Source: Paludibacteraceae bacterium
GTDB lineage: Bacteria > Bacteroidota > Bacteroidia > Bacteroidales > Paludibacteraceae
Direction of reading: 5' to 3'
NCBI GenBank assembly: GCA_024405875.1
Contig: JAKSOA010000001.1
Location: forward strand, 124,001 to 188,000
Length of the DNA: 64,000 nucleotides
The translations under genes were made by a program, and so were the position numbers. Each line of letters opens with the position of its first letter. The first letter of the stretch is position 1. Below are positions 1-6,951 of the stretch, piece by piece. The notes below the pieces were generated by a model. That model was not told the origin of the DNA. It made no database searches and saw only the letters and a list, made by a program, of their open reading frames with translations.

Positions 1-1
1 A

Positions 2-1093
2 AAGGACATTGGCTCCTGGCGTTTGGCTTGGCAGAGAGCAATTGACGTTCAGAACCCGAACCGCAACCTGCTTTATGACATATACACTGATGTGAGCATT
101 GATATGCACGTTACCGGCTGTATAGGACAGCGTAAGGGATTCGCCACAAAGAAGGGTTTTAAGATAGTTGACAAGACAGGAAAGAAGAATGACGAGTTGA
201 CCGCTTTGTTTGAGACTGAATGGTTTGACAATTTTGTCTCTCTCGCACTTGACAGCCGTTATTACGGGCACTCTCTCATTGAATTCACAGGTGTTGTTGA
301 AACAAACAACAAGATGCAGTTTGGGAAGGTGTCTCTTGTGCCACGCCGCCACGTCATTCCGGAATATGGCGTGGTGGTAAAAGACCAAAATGATGTTCAT
401 CAGAACGGAATAAGTTACCGAGACGGAATGTTTGCCGACTGGTGCATTGAGGTTGGAGACCCTTATGACCTTGGGTTGTTCCTTAAATGCGCACCGTCTG
501 CACTTTCAAAAAAGAATATGCTTGCGTTCTGGGACGGTTTTGGCGAAATCTTCGGAATGCCGATACGTATAGCCAAAACGTCATCGTATGATGAGAAGGA
601 CAACCGCCAGATAGAGAAGATGCTTTCAGAGATGGGAGCGGCATTTTACGGACTCTTCCCTGAAGGCACTGACATTGAAATTAAAGAGACAAGCCGTGGC
701 GATGCGTTTAATGTTTATGACCGACGCATTGACCGTGCCAACTCTGAAATATCCAAGGGGATTCTTAACCAGACAATGACCATTGACTCAGGTTCCTCTC
801 TGTCTCAGAGTGAGGTTCACCTTGATGTTCTCGAGAATGTCATACAGTCCGATGAGAAACTGATACGCAACACTGTCAATAATCGGTTGATTCCGTTTAT
901 GATAAAGCACGGATTCCCACTTGAAGGCTGTTCTTTTGAATGGGATGATACAGTCATCTATACTCCGGAGCATATCAGAGAGGTTGAGCGTATGCTTATT
1001 ACAGGCGGTTATGTCATAGACCCTAAATATTTCCAGGACAAATACGGAATAGTGATTACAGGCAAGAGGGACGTTGACAGTTTTTTCGAGTAG
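2..1093 (+). CDS. Mu-like phage portal protein (DUF935, gp29-like), 5' partial
   Basis: The frame is open through the left edge (codons from position 2 read K-D-I-G-S-W-R-L-A-W), so the N-terminus is missing and the TTG at 23 is not a real start. The protein resembles the DUF935 portal family of Mu-like phages. It has an early block of the form D-x-H-V-x-x-C-x-x-Q-R-K, then a central region rich in aromatic and acidic residues, and an E-W-D-D-T block near the C-terminus. Portals form the dodecameric DNA channel at the capsid vertex and anchor the terminase. The stop codon TAG (1091-1093) lies between a slippery heptamer and a pseudoknot, so a fraction of ribosomes probably continue into the MuF frame (see the 1081-1124 entry). 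Family assignment is from recognition, not a search. Confidence 0.82.
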   Translation, partial: KDIGSWRLAWQRAIDVQNPNRNLLYDIYTDVSIDMHVTGCIGQRKGFATKKGFKIVDKTGKKNDELTALFETEWFDNFVSLALDSRYYGHSLIEFTGVVETNNKMQFGKVSLVPRRHVIPEYGVVVKDQNDVHQNGISYRDGMFADWCIEVGDPYDLGLFLKCAPSALSKKNMLAFWDGFGEIFGMPIRIAKTSSYDEKDNRQIEKMLSEMGAAFYGLFPEGTDIEIKETSRGDAFNVYDRRIDRANSEISKGILNQTMTIDSGSSLSQSEVHLDVLENVIQSDEKLIRNTVNNRLIPFMIKHGFPLEGCSFEWDDTVIYTPEHIREVERMLITGGYVIDPKYFQDKYGIVITGKRDVDSFFE

Positions 1094-1124
1094 GGGTAGG
1101 TGGTAGCCCCAATAAATACCACCT
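1081..1124 (+). promoter_or_regulatory. Programmed -1 ribosomal frameshift signal joining portal and MuF
   Basis: Seen directly: the heptamer T TTT TTC (1081-1087) lies in the portal frame in the canonical X-XXY-YYZ phase. A 5-nt spacer (1088-1092) enters the stop codon TAG. Then GGGG (1093-1096) can pair with CCCC (1107-1110), and AGGTGGTA (1098-1105) pairs perfectly with TACCACCT (1117-1124). The strand order is that of an H-type pseudoknot. A -1 slip moves reading into the MuF frame, which has no ATG, GTG or TTG between its preceding stop (1075-1077) and the ATG at 1228, yet reads like protein throughout. This combination matches the standard layout of programmed -1 sites. Frameshifting itself is inferred. 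Confidence 0.78.
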
Positions 1125-2391
1125 GTTCCATCAAGCCATTTTTGAACTGTATGGTAACATAAGTCATACAATTAAACTAAGTGACCGTAAGGAATCAGAC
1201 TTTGACCATACCGTTTTTGATAAGGCAATGGAATGGCTCTACAGCCGAAGAGTATTCTCCGCTGACCTGATGAAAGAACAACCGGTTGCGGCTCTTGTAA
1301 ACGAGACTTACCGTGTACTTTCTGAGGGCGTTAACAGTTCCATTACTCAAGAAGTTCCCAAGGAACTGACAAACAATTTAAGAGAAAACACATTCAGGTT
1401 TTCGGGCTTTAAGACTTACCATCAGATGAAGGAAGCCTCACTACTTTTGGAGGATAAGAAAGGTGGTTTTAAGACCTACGAGTCATTTCAACGGGATGTT
1501 TTATCCATAGACAACAGATATAACAGGCAATACCTTGAAGCAGAGTACAACTTTGCTGTGCAAAGCACTCAGATGGCTGTCAAATGGAAAGATTATGAAA
1601 AGGACGGAGATGACTATAATTTGCAGTACCGCACTGCAAATGACGGCAGAGTGAGAGAGGAACACGCAGTTCTGCACGGAACCACACTGCCTGTTGATGA
1701 CCCGTTTTGGGATAAGTATTATCCACCGCTTGGCTGGAACTGCCGTTGCACGGTTGTACAAGTCAGGAAAAACAAATATGATGTAAGTAACAGTCAGGAG
1801 GCTATAGCGGCTGGAGAACGTGCCACCGCCAAACCAAAACAACAAATATTCCGTTTTAATCCTGGCAAAACAAAGAATGTATTTCCACCCAAACATCCAT
1901 ATATGCCAAAAGGGTGTGGAAACTGCACAAGAGGGTTGCGACTTGCATATAATGCCAACAGTGAACAGTGCAAGGTTTGTATGGCAGTAAATCAGCAACA
2001 AAAGACTAATACAACTTATGCAGGGAAACAGGCAAAACAAGAGGCATTGGAATGGGCTGAAAAAGAATTGCCTATAGTTGAATTAAATGGGAAAAAGGCA
2101 AGAAGATTAACTCTAACTACCAAGGATAATCACTCAATACATATTGGTAAAAAGTTTATAACAGAGACTTTCGCAAAAAGTATAAAGGGTGGAAAGTCTA
2201 TTGTAGAAGAGATGAAACTTGTCACTCAAGTTAAACAATGGCTTCCAAAAGCTACTAAAGTTCGGGAAGAAGCAGGAAAACATCATCCCTTTAATTTTAG
2301 TGTCTATTCCGTTACATTTAACGGCTATACAATTGAATTTAAAACTAAATTAACTGATGGCGAAATTCTTTATATAATGAAGATATTGTAA
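1087..2391 (+). CDS. MuF head morphogenesis protein with C-terminal nuclease-like domain
   Basis: The first ATG is at 1228, but the frame upstream of it reads as convincing protein from about 1111 (N-K-Y-H-L-F-H-Q-A-I-F-E-L-Y-G), so a start at 1228 would remove conserved sequence. Translation probably enters by -1 frameshift from the portal at 1087. The MuF (SPP1 gp7/Mu gpF-type) domain ends with the signature P-L-G-W-N-C-R-C-T near residue 175 counted from 1228. A short Cys-containing segment follows (C-G-N-C, C-K-V-C). The last ~110 residues (G-K-K-A-R-R-L-T-L-T onward) resemble the BECR-fold nuclease domains (PBECR group) often attached to phage MuF proteins; this part is less certain. MuF proteins enter the capsid and may be ejected with DNA, so the tail domain may be a delivered effector. 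Confidence 0.75.
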   Translation, partial: RVGVGGSPNKYHLFHQAIFELYGNISHTIKLSDRKESDFDHTVFDKAMEWLYSRRVFSADLMKEQPVAALVNETYRVLSEGVNSSITQEVPKELTNNLRENTFRFSGFKTYHQMKEASLLLEDKKGGFKTYESFQRDVLSIDNRYNRQYLEAEYNFAVQSTQMAVKWKDYEKDGDDYNLQYRTANDGRVREEHAVLHGTTLPVDDPFWDKYYPPLGWNCRCTVVQVRKNKYDVSNSQEAIAAGERATAKPKQQIFRFNPGKTKNVFPPKHPYMPKGCGNCTRGLRLAYNANSEQCKVCMAVNQQQKTNTTYAGKQAKQEALEWAEKELPIVELNGKKARRLTLTTKDNHSIHIGKKFITETFAKSIKGGKSIVEEMKLVTQVKQWLPKATKVREEAGKHHPFNFSVYSVTFNGYTIEFKTKLTDGEILYIMKIL

Positions 2392-2396
2392 TAAAA

Positions 2397-2457
2397 AAAG
2401 AGTCAAGGAACATCCGCAGGGCTAAAAAGCCCTCTATGAATGGCCGCAAGACTCTTT
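2397..2457 (-). terminator. Branched hairpin terminator for the small leftward gene
   Basis: An outer perfect 8-bp stem, AAAGAGTC (2397-2404) with GACTCTTT (2450-2457), encloses an inner 6-bp hairpin, AGGGCT-AAAA-AGCCCT (2418-2433). Read on the minus strand, the outer stem is followed by a T run, so it would terminate the 70-aa gene that ends at 2554. On the plus strand there is no T run. The unpaired flanks inside the outer stem are unusual for a plain terminator, so a second structural role is possible. Confidence 0.55.
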
Positions 2458-2553
2458 GAGTACAAAGATACAAATAATTTTTAATAAACAAGCAAATGAA
2501 ACAAAAAAGACTAAATTTTGGTAAAACAACCAAGTCATCAAAAAAAACAAATG

Positions 2554-2766
2554 CTACTGAAGCAAAATTTTTAAGTGTTCTGGAATGTGTTCTGGAGAAA
2601 TCAAAGACAGGTTGTCCTTGACAATTTCCCTAAGGCATAATTGGTACTCCTTGTTGAATTTTTCCTGTTGTTCCGGCGTTACCAGAAAATTTTTAAGTGC
2701 TTTAGACATAGCCAATGCCTGTAGAGACATCTCGTAAGCCATTGCTGTAAAATCTGTTTGATTCAT
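2554..2766 (-). CDS. Small phage protein of unknown function (70 aa)
   Basis: The gene lies between the MuF and gpG-like genes but on the opposite strand. I use the ATG at 2766 (M-N-Q-T-D-F-T-A-M-A-Y) because upstream in-frame sequence is AT-rich leader that also holds a -7 promoter box. The product is a mostly helical, soluble-looking protein with a run of Leu, Ala and Met (Q-A-L-A-M-S-K-A-L-K-N-F-L) and no signal peptide or membrane segment. I do not recognise a family. With its own promoter and terminator inside the late operon it has the layout of a moron, a gene expressed independently of the phage programme, possibly during lysogeny. Confidence 0.6.
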   Translation of the reverse strand: MNQTDFTAMAYEMSLQALAMSKALKNFLVTPEQQEKFNKEYQLCLREIVKDNLSLISPEHIPEHLKILLQ

Positions 2767-2800
2767 AGTGATGTATGTAAATTTATATCTTAATGTCTTG

Positions 2801-2808
2801 CAAATATA
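2801..2808 (-). promoter_or_regulatory. Bacteroidota -7 box (TATATTTG) for the small leftward gene
   Basis: The plus strand reads CAAATATA, which is TATATTTG on the minus strand, matching TAnnTTTG. The ATG (2766) lies about 35 nt downstream. A possible -33 TTG (CAA at 2824-2826) is at a slightly short spacing of 15 nt. Confidence 0.45.
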
Positions 2809-2852
2809 CACAAAATCAAATAACAACTGACTCTTAGCTTATTAAGTTTTAG

Positions 2853-3383
2853 ATGAAAGACTACAAACATAAAATACTGACCGACATCAAGGTGGAACTC
2901 AGTGATGAGTTTGACCGGAACTTTGAGCGTAAGGCTTTCTTCAGCAAGAAATGGAAAGACCGCAGGCACAAAGGCAAAGGCACTCTATTGGTGGCAACCG
3001 GTAAGTTGCGTCGCTCCATCAGAGCAAGTGTCGGGGAAAACTCCGTTGCCTGGTCAAGTTCCGAGCCATACGCAACCATTCACAATGAGGGCGGAGAGAT
3101 AACAGTTACACGCAAGATGAAGCGTTACTTCTGGGCTAAATACTATGAGGCAACAGGCAGAATCAAGCATAACAAGAACGGGGCGATGAGCAAATCAAGC
3201 GTCAGAGCTTCAGCTGAAGCAGAGGTATATAAATATATGGCTCTGATGAAGGTGGGTAGCAAGATAACAATTCCTGAACGAAGGTTCATAGGCGATGCCC
3301 CTGAGGTCAAGCGTTGTGTTGAAAAGGTCTTTAAAGAGAATTTAAAAGGTATTATATCAGAACTTGCAAGCCGTAAACACTAA
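2853..3383 (+). CDS. Phage virion morphogenesis protein (Mu gpG-like)
   Basis: This 176-aa protein matches the phage virion morphogenesis (tail completion) family: a basic N-terminal half (K-W-K-D-R-R-H-K-G), the conserved L-x-x-T-G-x-L-R-R-S-I block near residue 50, and Y-A-x-I-H-N-E-G-G near residue 76. In Mu the gpG homologue follows the F gene, as here apart from the small reverse gene. It is thought to act in head-tail joining. The C-terminal third has a P-E-R-R-F-I-G motif, common in the family just before the last helix. Thirteen bases separate it from the next gene, so the two are probably co-transcribed. Confidence 0.78.
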   Translation: MKDYKHKILTDIKVELSDEFDRNFERKAFFSKKWKDRRHKGKGTLLVATGKLRRSIRASVGENSVAWSSSEPYATIHNEGGEITVTRKMKRYFWAKYYEATGRIKHNKNGAMSKSSVRASAEAEVYKYMALMKVGSKITIPERRFIGDAPEVKRCVEKVFKENLKGIISELASRKH

Positions 3384-3396
3384 ATTATAACATACT

Positions 3397-3849
3397 ATGA
3401 GAGCCACAATTTTCAACACTATTAAGGCTGCCCTTGAGAGTATCAAAGACAGCAACAATGAATGCGTAATCAAGCACATTGACTTGTTCAACAACCAACT
3501 TACATATATAGAGACGGAACAGCCGTTCAACACACCGGCGGTGTTCATAGAGTTCCAGCCTATTGAGTGGATGGAGCAACTGCATGGAGTAAGAGAGGCT
3601 GTAGTCAGAGTCAATCTTCACATTGTGACAGACAGTCGGGTTGGAACCTGGAGTGAAGCTGTAAGCCGACTTGCTTTGTGTGATACAATAAACGCAAACT
3701 TACAAGGGATTGGGGCTATTGATGCTGCAGAAAGTGTGATGAACGCTCTGACTCTTATCTCAAGCACCACAGACCACGACTTTGATGAGCTGCAGGACAA
3801 CATTGAAACCTACTCCTGCCACGTCACAGACCGCAGTGCATATAAATGA
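3397..3849 (+). CDS. Phage structural protein, possibly tail terminator (150 aa)
   Basis: A soluble 150-aa protein directly after the gpG-like gene. Its N-terminal helix, alternating beta-rich middle (A-V-F-I-E-F-Q-P-I-E-W, V-V-R-V-N-L-H-I-V-T-D) and C-terminal strand fit the size and pattern of tail-terminator or minor tail proteins that follow gpG in Mu-like phages. I cannot name a family with confidence. It is the last rightward late gene before a strong bidirectional terminator, so the remaining capsid and tail genes must lie left of the window. Confidence 0.6.
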   Translation: MRATIFNTIKAALESIKDSNNECVIKHIDLFNNQLTYIETEQPFNTPAVFIEFQPIEWMEQLHGVREAVVRVNLHIVTDSRVGTWSEAVSRLALCDTINANLQGIGAIDAAESVMNALTLISSTTDHDFDELQDNIETYSCHVTDRSAYK

Positions 3850-3877
3850 ATGATATTTATGTATATTGAAACACAAT

Positions 3878-3902
3878 AAAAGCACCTGATGAAGGTGCTT
3901 TT
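3878..3902. terminator. Bidirectional terminator between late genes and cargo operon
   Basis: A perfect 10-bp inverted repeat, AAAAGCACCT (3878-3887) and AGGTGCTTTT (3893-3902), with a 5-nt loop. A and T runs on its flanks allow termination in both directions, separating the rightward late genes from the leftward cargo operon that converges on it. Confidence 0.8.
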
Positions 3903-3922
3903 ACTACAAATATCAAATTAGA

Positions 3923-4489
3923 TTAGTTGTTGTTATTATTTTTATCTTTATTATCTTTATCATCTTTATTTTTGTTGTCTTGAGGAAAATGTCCCTTCAT
4001 CAGAATGACTGCAAGTCCTATAATATTTATAGTAGTTGTTGATAAAATAGTAATTAGAATTTCATTCGGCAAATAAAATTTATATGTTACACCATGACAT
4101 GTATATTGAAAATTAAATGCACATGCGATAACAATCAAACATACAACAATTAAATAAATGCCAATAACCCTATTAGTCCATTTTTCTAGTCTTTTTCTTG
4201 CACTAGTGTTTTCTGTTATACGATGTAAATGAATAAGGTGTTCACAAATTTTGACGTTATCTTCTGACAAAGTATCAGAAGAACTATTTAAAAGGATAGT
4301 AACTTGCTGTAGTAGATTGAGGTCTGGAGGATTTCGTTTGTAAGGATTTTGAAAAAATCTTTTTACTAAAAACCATATTTTATATCCGCCATTAGTCCAT
4401 GGAATCCATTGGCCATTTTTTAGACCTCTTTTATCTTCAATTTGCTTGTCCGCTTGGCTTAAAATTTCAGAAGAAGCTGAGCTTGTCAT
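3923..4489 (-). CDS. Two-TM membrane protein paired with Panacea gene (candidate toxin)
   Basis: The 188-aa product has a soluble N-terminal half and two predicted transmembrane helices (about residues 109-127, G-I-Y-L-I-V-V-C-L-I-V-I-A, and 144-163, I-L-I-T-I-L-S-T-T-T). Its C-terminus is an Asp/Lys/Asn-rich low-complexity tail ending in five Asn. Its ATG overlaps the stop of the upstream Panacea-domain gene by 4 nt, indicating translational coupling. Panacea proteins are known antitoxins that neutralise varied toxins, including membrane-active ones, so a membrane-disrupting toxin role is a reasonable inference. No catalytic motif is visible. It could instead be a membrane effector of a defence operon. 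It is the last gene of the cargo operon. Confidence 0.6.
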   Translation of the reverse strand: MTSSASSEILSQADKQIEDKRGLKNGQWIPWTNGGYKIWFLVKRFFQNPYKRNPPDLNLLQQVTILLNSSSDTLSEDNVKICEHLIHLHRITENTSARKRLEKWTNRVIGIYLIVVCLIVIACAFNFQYTCHGVTYKFYLPNEILITILSTTTINIIGLAVILMKGHFPQDNKNKDDKDNKDKNNNNN

Positions 4490-4944
4490 TGTTTTGTAGG
4501 TGTAAAATATTGTTTAATTACTTCATCTGGGATTTCCCTATTCCACTTAGGTTGTTGTGTACCATCACCATAAACAGTTTGATACCATGGTCCGTCTGGT
4601 TGATGTGACCATTCACTTAGTTGATAAGCAGACCAAGAGTAAAATTTATCAACAACAAAACTCGTTAATTCCTTGATTTGTTCATTAGCATTAATATAAT
4701 CTATAATAGTTTGAGATGCTCCAGAATATTCATCAAATCTTTTATATACTCTTGGAAATACAGGTCCGAAAGGCCAAGCTTTAGGGGTATCATCGTTAAA
4801 CAATTTACCATCCGCTATCACTAAATACAAGCCATAACAAATAAATAGCATTTTATTAACTTGAGTATTATTGAGACTAGTATAGTACTTATCTGCTGCT
4901 AAATACCGAATGTAATTGGCATAATCAATGCTTGTAAATTCCAT
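4486..4944 (-). CDS. Panacea-domain protein (DUF4065/SocA-like), probable antitoxin
   Basis: The 152-aa protein carries the pattern of the Panacea (DUF4065) domain: N-K-M-L-F-I-C-Y-G-L-Y-L near residue 30, then G-x-L-F-x-D-x-x-x-A-W-x-F-G-P-V-F-P-x-V-Y. It resembles the GepA/SocA group. SocA is a ClpXP adaptor for toxin SocB, and Panacea proteins form a broad antitoxin family often found on prophages. The C-terminal W-S-H-x-x-x-x-P-W segment is also typical of the family. The gene lies 8 nt downstream of the protease gene and overlaps the membrane-protein gene by 4 nt. The pairing suggests it restrains the membrane protein, but this is inference from context. Confidence 0.8.
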   Translation of the reverse strand: MEFTSIDYANYIRYLAADKYYTSLNNTQVNKMLFICYGLYLVIADGKLFNDDTPKAWPFGPVFPRVYKRFDEYSGASQTIIDYINANEQIKELTSFVVDKFYSWSAYQLSEWSHQPDGPWYQTVYGDGTQQPKWNREIPDEVIKQYFTPTKQ

Positions 4945-4952
4945 AAATTGTT

Positions 4953-5864
4953 TTATTTGCGTGGTATAGTTGGCGTCGGAATCATCTGCTGAGTTACAAT
5001 AAACTTTCCTCCTGCGTTACTTTCAACACATTTAACAACAGGCATGTTTTCCAATAAAATAGTGTAACAATGGTGAAGGCTTAAAACCAATTCCTGCAAA
5101 TTTTGATCATCTTCTAAGGCAATCACATTCAGTCCTAATTTCTTCAACTTTTCAATAGAAAAATGACGGCTATGAGTTTTACTTTCTGTGTTGTCATTAA
5201 ATGCCTTTTTTATCACATCTAAATTTTCCTTTTGTAGGACTATCTTGTTCAAAATTTTGTTGGCAAGTTCTTCTGTTAACTCAATAGCCTGTTCGCAAGA
5301 ATGTATAAATGTCGGAGGGTATTTATTAACTATTACCTGCCAAAGACCAAGAGCTTGTGGATTGTCCTTTAAATCAGCTTTTGCTTTTTCAAATTCTTTT
5401 AATACTGATTGACAAGCAACGCCTCCACTCTGAGGGTCAAACGGGCCTAAACAAGATTGTCTGCCCATAATTATTTGGTCGCAAGAAACAGATATAAGAG
5501 ACCCAGCAGACATAGCCATATGCGGAACTATAACGGTTACATCATTAAAGCAAGAGTGTAAATAATTTATTATCTGCTCTGTAGCAGTTATTTCTCCTCC
5601 AGGAGTATGCAGAACCAAGTCCAATCCCTTACTTCTATCCATTCCGTGAATTGCCGCCATAAAAGCATTTATGTCCTTATCATTGATAGATGTGTCCTGA
5701 GTCTGACGATAAAGCCAACCAGAATAGTACGTAATTAAGTTGCGATTCCTGTATGAACTTAATTTGGCAATATAATCATTCTTTATTAAATCTAATTTCT
5801 GAATGTTTATAATACCTTGAGGTGGCTCTTGTACTCGTGCTAAAATTTGATTCCAACTTGGCAT
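4953..5864 (-). CDS. ClpP-fold serine protease of the SDH proteinase type
   Basis: This 303-aa protein has the crotonase/ClpP-fold signatures of the serine dehydrogenase proteinase (SDH/SppA-like) family: D-L-V-L-H-T-P-G-G-E near residue 85, and the nucleophile block M-A-M-S-A-G-S-L near residue 120 with the predicted catalytic Ser in S-A-G. G-P-F-D-P-Q follows. No signal peptide or TM segment is seen, so it should be cytosolic. A domain with H-S-R-H-F-S and a K-x-L-G-L-N-V segment follows the catalytic fold. It is the longest gene of the cargo operon and starts 1 nt after the stop of the 57-aa gene. In this context it might process the membrane protein or degrade the antitoxin; neither is shown by the sequence. 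Confidence 0.75.
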   Translation of the reverse strand: MPSWNQILARVQEPPQGIINIQKLDLIKNDYIAKLSSYRNRNLITYYSGWLYRQTQDTSINDKDINAFMAAIHGMDRSKGLDLVLHTPGGEITATEQIINYLHSCFNDVTVIVPHMAMSAGSLISVSCDQIIMGRQSCLGPFDPQSGGVACQSVLKEFEKAKADLKDNPQALGLWQVIVNKYPPTFIHSCEQAIELTEELANKILNKIVLQKENLDVIKKAFNDNTESKTHSRHFSIEKLKKLGLNVIALEDDQNLQELVLSLHHCYTILLENMPVVKCVESNAGGKFIVTQQMIPTPTIPRK

Positions 5865-5865
5865 A

Positions 5866-6039
5866 TCAATAAACTGATAAAGATGAAACTGTTACGCTTT
5901 TTTCATTTTTGTCATAAACTGAAAAAGGCTCAAAGTACACATTAGGATTCATCTCTTTGTTTGACTCTAAAAAAGAATTTGTTTGAAATGAATTCATAAT
6001 CTGTTTGTGTTGTAATTTGATACGCTTTAAATTATTCAT
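5866..6039 (-). CDS. 57-aa protein, first gene of the cargo operon
   Basis: I use the ATG at 6039 (M-N-N-L-K-R-I-K-L-Q-H-K). A longer frame runs upstream but passes through the putative promoter. The product is small, Asn/Ser-rich and soluble, with a basic N-terminus and an acidic, aromatic C-terminal half (V-Y-F-E-P-F-S-V-Y-D). I do not recognise it. Its stop TGA is separated by a single base from the protease ATG (TGATATG), so it is tightly coupled to the operon. It could be a leader peptide, a regulator or a small component of the module. Confidence 0.5.
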   Translation of the reverse strand: MNNLKRIKLQHKQIMNSFQTNSFLESNKEMNPNVYFEPFSVYDKNEKSVTVSSLSVY

Positions 6040-6067
6040 AGGTGCTTTTATATATTTAAAGACACAA

Positions 6068-6094
6068 CAAAGATAAGAAATTTTTTTAAACAAC
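6068..6094 (-). promoter_or_regulatory. Putative promoter of the cargo operon
   Basis: The plus strand has CAAAGATA (6068-6075), which is TATCTTTG on the minus strand, a full match to TAnnTTTG. A GTTG (plus CAAC, 6091-6094) sits 15 nt upstream, a little short for a -33 element. Transcription would begin near 6061, about 20 nt before the ATG at 6039. Confidence 0.45.
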
Positions 6095-6096
6095 AT

Positions 6097-6301
6097 CTCT
6101 TTTAACTGTAGAATTTTTGTAAAAACAGATGCTTGTAGAATATAAACATATACTACAGATAACTGTAGACCATTTTTTATGAATTTATTAACAATAGATA
6201 TTTTTGTTGCAAAGCAATGTCATCAAGCCCTAAAATATAAAAGGATTTGAGTGATTTCCCTTATTGTTAGAATTTGTAACATACAACGATATGTGCCAAA
6301 A
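6097..6301. other. AT-rich non-coding spacer between cargo and early operon
   Basis: About 200 bases with no credible reading frame on either strand. It contains short A/T-rich runs and a repeated CTGTAGA/CTGTAGAC motif (near 6106 and 6161) but no clear hairpin or further promoter pair that I can support. Confidence 0.4.
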
Positions 6302-6332
6302 CAAAAATCCCCAGAGCAAAACTCTGAGGATT
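6302..6332 (-). terminator. Terminator of the leftward early operon
   Basis: On the minus strand AATCCTCAGAG pairs with CTCTGGGGATT around a TTTTG loop (one G-U pair), followed by TTTTTG. It lies just after the stop of the last early-operon gene (6341) and insulates the cargo operon from early transcription. Confidence 0.75.
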
Positions 6333-6340
6333 ATTGTATG

Positions 6341-6769
6341 TTATTGGAGTCTTTCGCCTAGTACAATGACAAAGTAACGCTTGCCGGGTTCCGCTCCCCA
6401 CTCTTCTTTGCCCACGCCAATTTTAATTTGCTTTATAATGAAGTCCATATATTTTTTAGTGTATCCGCACCTAATTCTTACAAGCCTATAATTAGTGTTA
6501 ATTCTTTCAAAATGACATACATTTTCACACTCCTGACAATATCCTCTGTTTCCGATATTCTCTGCATCATCAAAATCTGAAGCATCAAATTTCTTAAAAT
6601 ACATTCCACAGCACCATTTGAAACAATAAGCAATACGTGAGTGCCAGTATTTATTGATTTCACGATATTCTTCACGCTTGATGCCTGATTCAATCATTTC
6701 GTACCACTTCTTCTTAACAGGCAAATTAAGTGTTTCTCTTAGCCTTTCTTTAATTGTAAATAGTTTCAT
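6341..6769 (-). CDS. ASCH-like domain protein with zinc-binding Cys pairs
   Basis: The 142-aa protein opens with a segment typical of ASCH/EVE-like proteins of phages: L-P-V-K-K-K-W-Y-E-M-I-E-S-G near residue 16, then K-R-E-E-Y-R-E-I-N-K-Y-W. ASCH domains are a beta-barrel fold related to PUA and are thought to bind RNA or modified nucleotides. A Cys cluster in the middle (C-C at 53-54, and C-Q-E-C-E-N-V-C near residue 77) suggests a bound metal ion, which is not general for the family. It ends with G-K-R-Y-F-V-I-V-L-G-E, a typical closing strand. It is the last gene of the early operon. Confidence 0.6.
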   Translation of the reverse strand: MKLFTIKERLRETLNLPVKKKWYEMIESGIKREEYREINKYWHSRIAYCFKWCCGMYFKKFDASDFDDAENIGNRGYCQECENVCHFERINTNYRLVRIRCGYTKKYMDFIIKQIKIGVGKEEWGAEPGKRYFVIVLGERLQ

Positions 6770-6781
6770 AATAGGTTTATT

Positions 6782-6925
6782 TTAAAAGTATGTTTTTTGA
6801 AAACGGTTTTGCGAACTTGATTTGATGGTTTCTTCTTGACTGTCCAACCAATCCATTAATTCAGGAGGAATTGTGACAATAAATTCCCCCGCATCGAGCC
6901 AATCTTCTCTAAATTCCAATGGCAT
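6782..6925 (-). CDS. 47-aa acidic phage protein
   Basis: A short open frame with ATG at 6925: M-P-L-E-F-R-E-D-W-L-D-A-G-E-F-I-V-T-I-P, then P-E-L-M-D-W-L-D-S-Q. The amphipathic, acidic-aromatic composition and position in a tight chain of genes (12 nt before the ASCH-like gene) support it as real. There is no signal or membrane segment and I recognise no family. It might be an inhibitor-type small protein, but there is no direct evidence. Confidence 0.5.
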   Translation of the reverse strand: MPLEFREDWLDAGEFIVTIPPELMDWLDSQEETIKSSSQNRFQKTYF

Positions 6926-6951
6926 AACATATAAGTTTAAAAGTTAATAAT

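Noticed and set aside
1501..2040. Leftward open frame opposite the MuF gene
   Set aside because: Its composition (many Cys, Phe and Ile) is the mirror of the MuF frame, with no promoter or family resemblance.
1228..2391. MuF gene beginning at the ATG 1228
   Set aside because: Coding-quality sequence runs about 120 nt upstream of this ATG in the same frame, so a start here would truncate the protein; frameshift entry explains the frame better.
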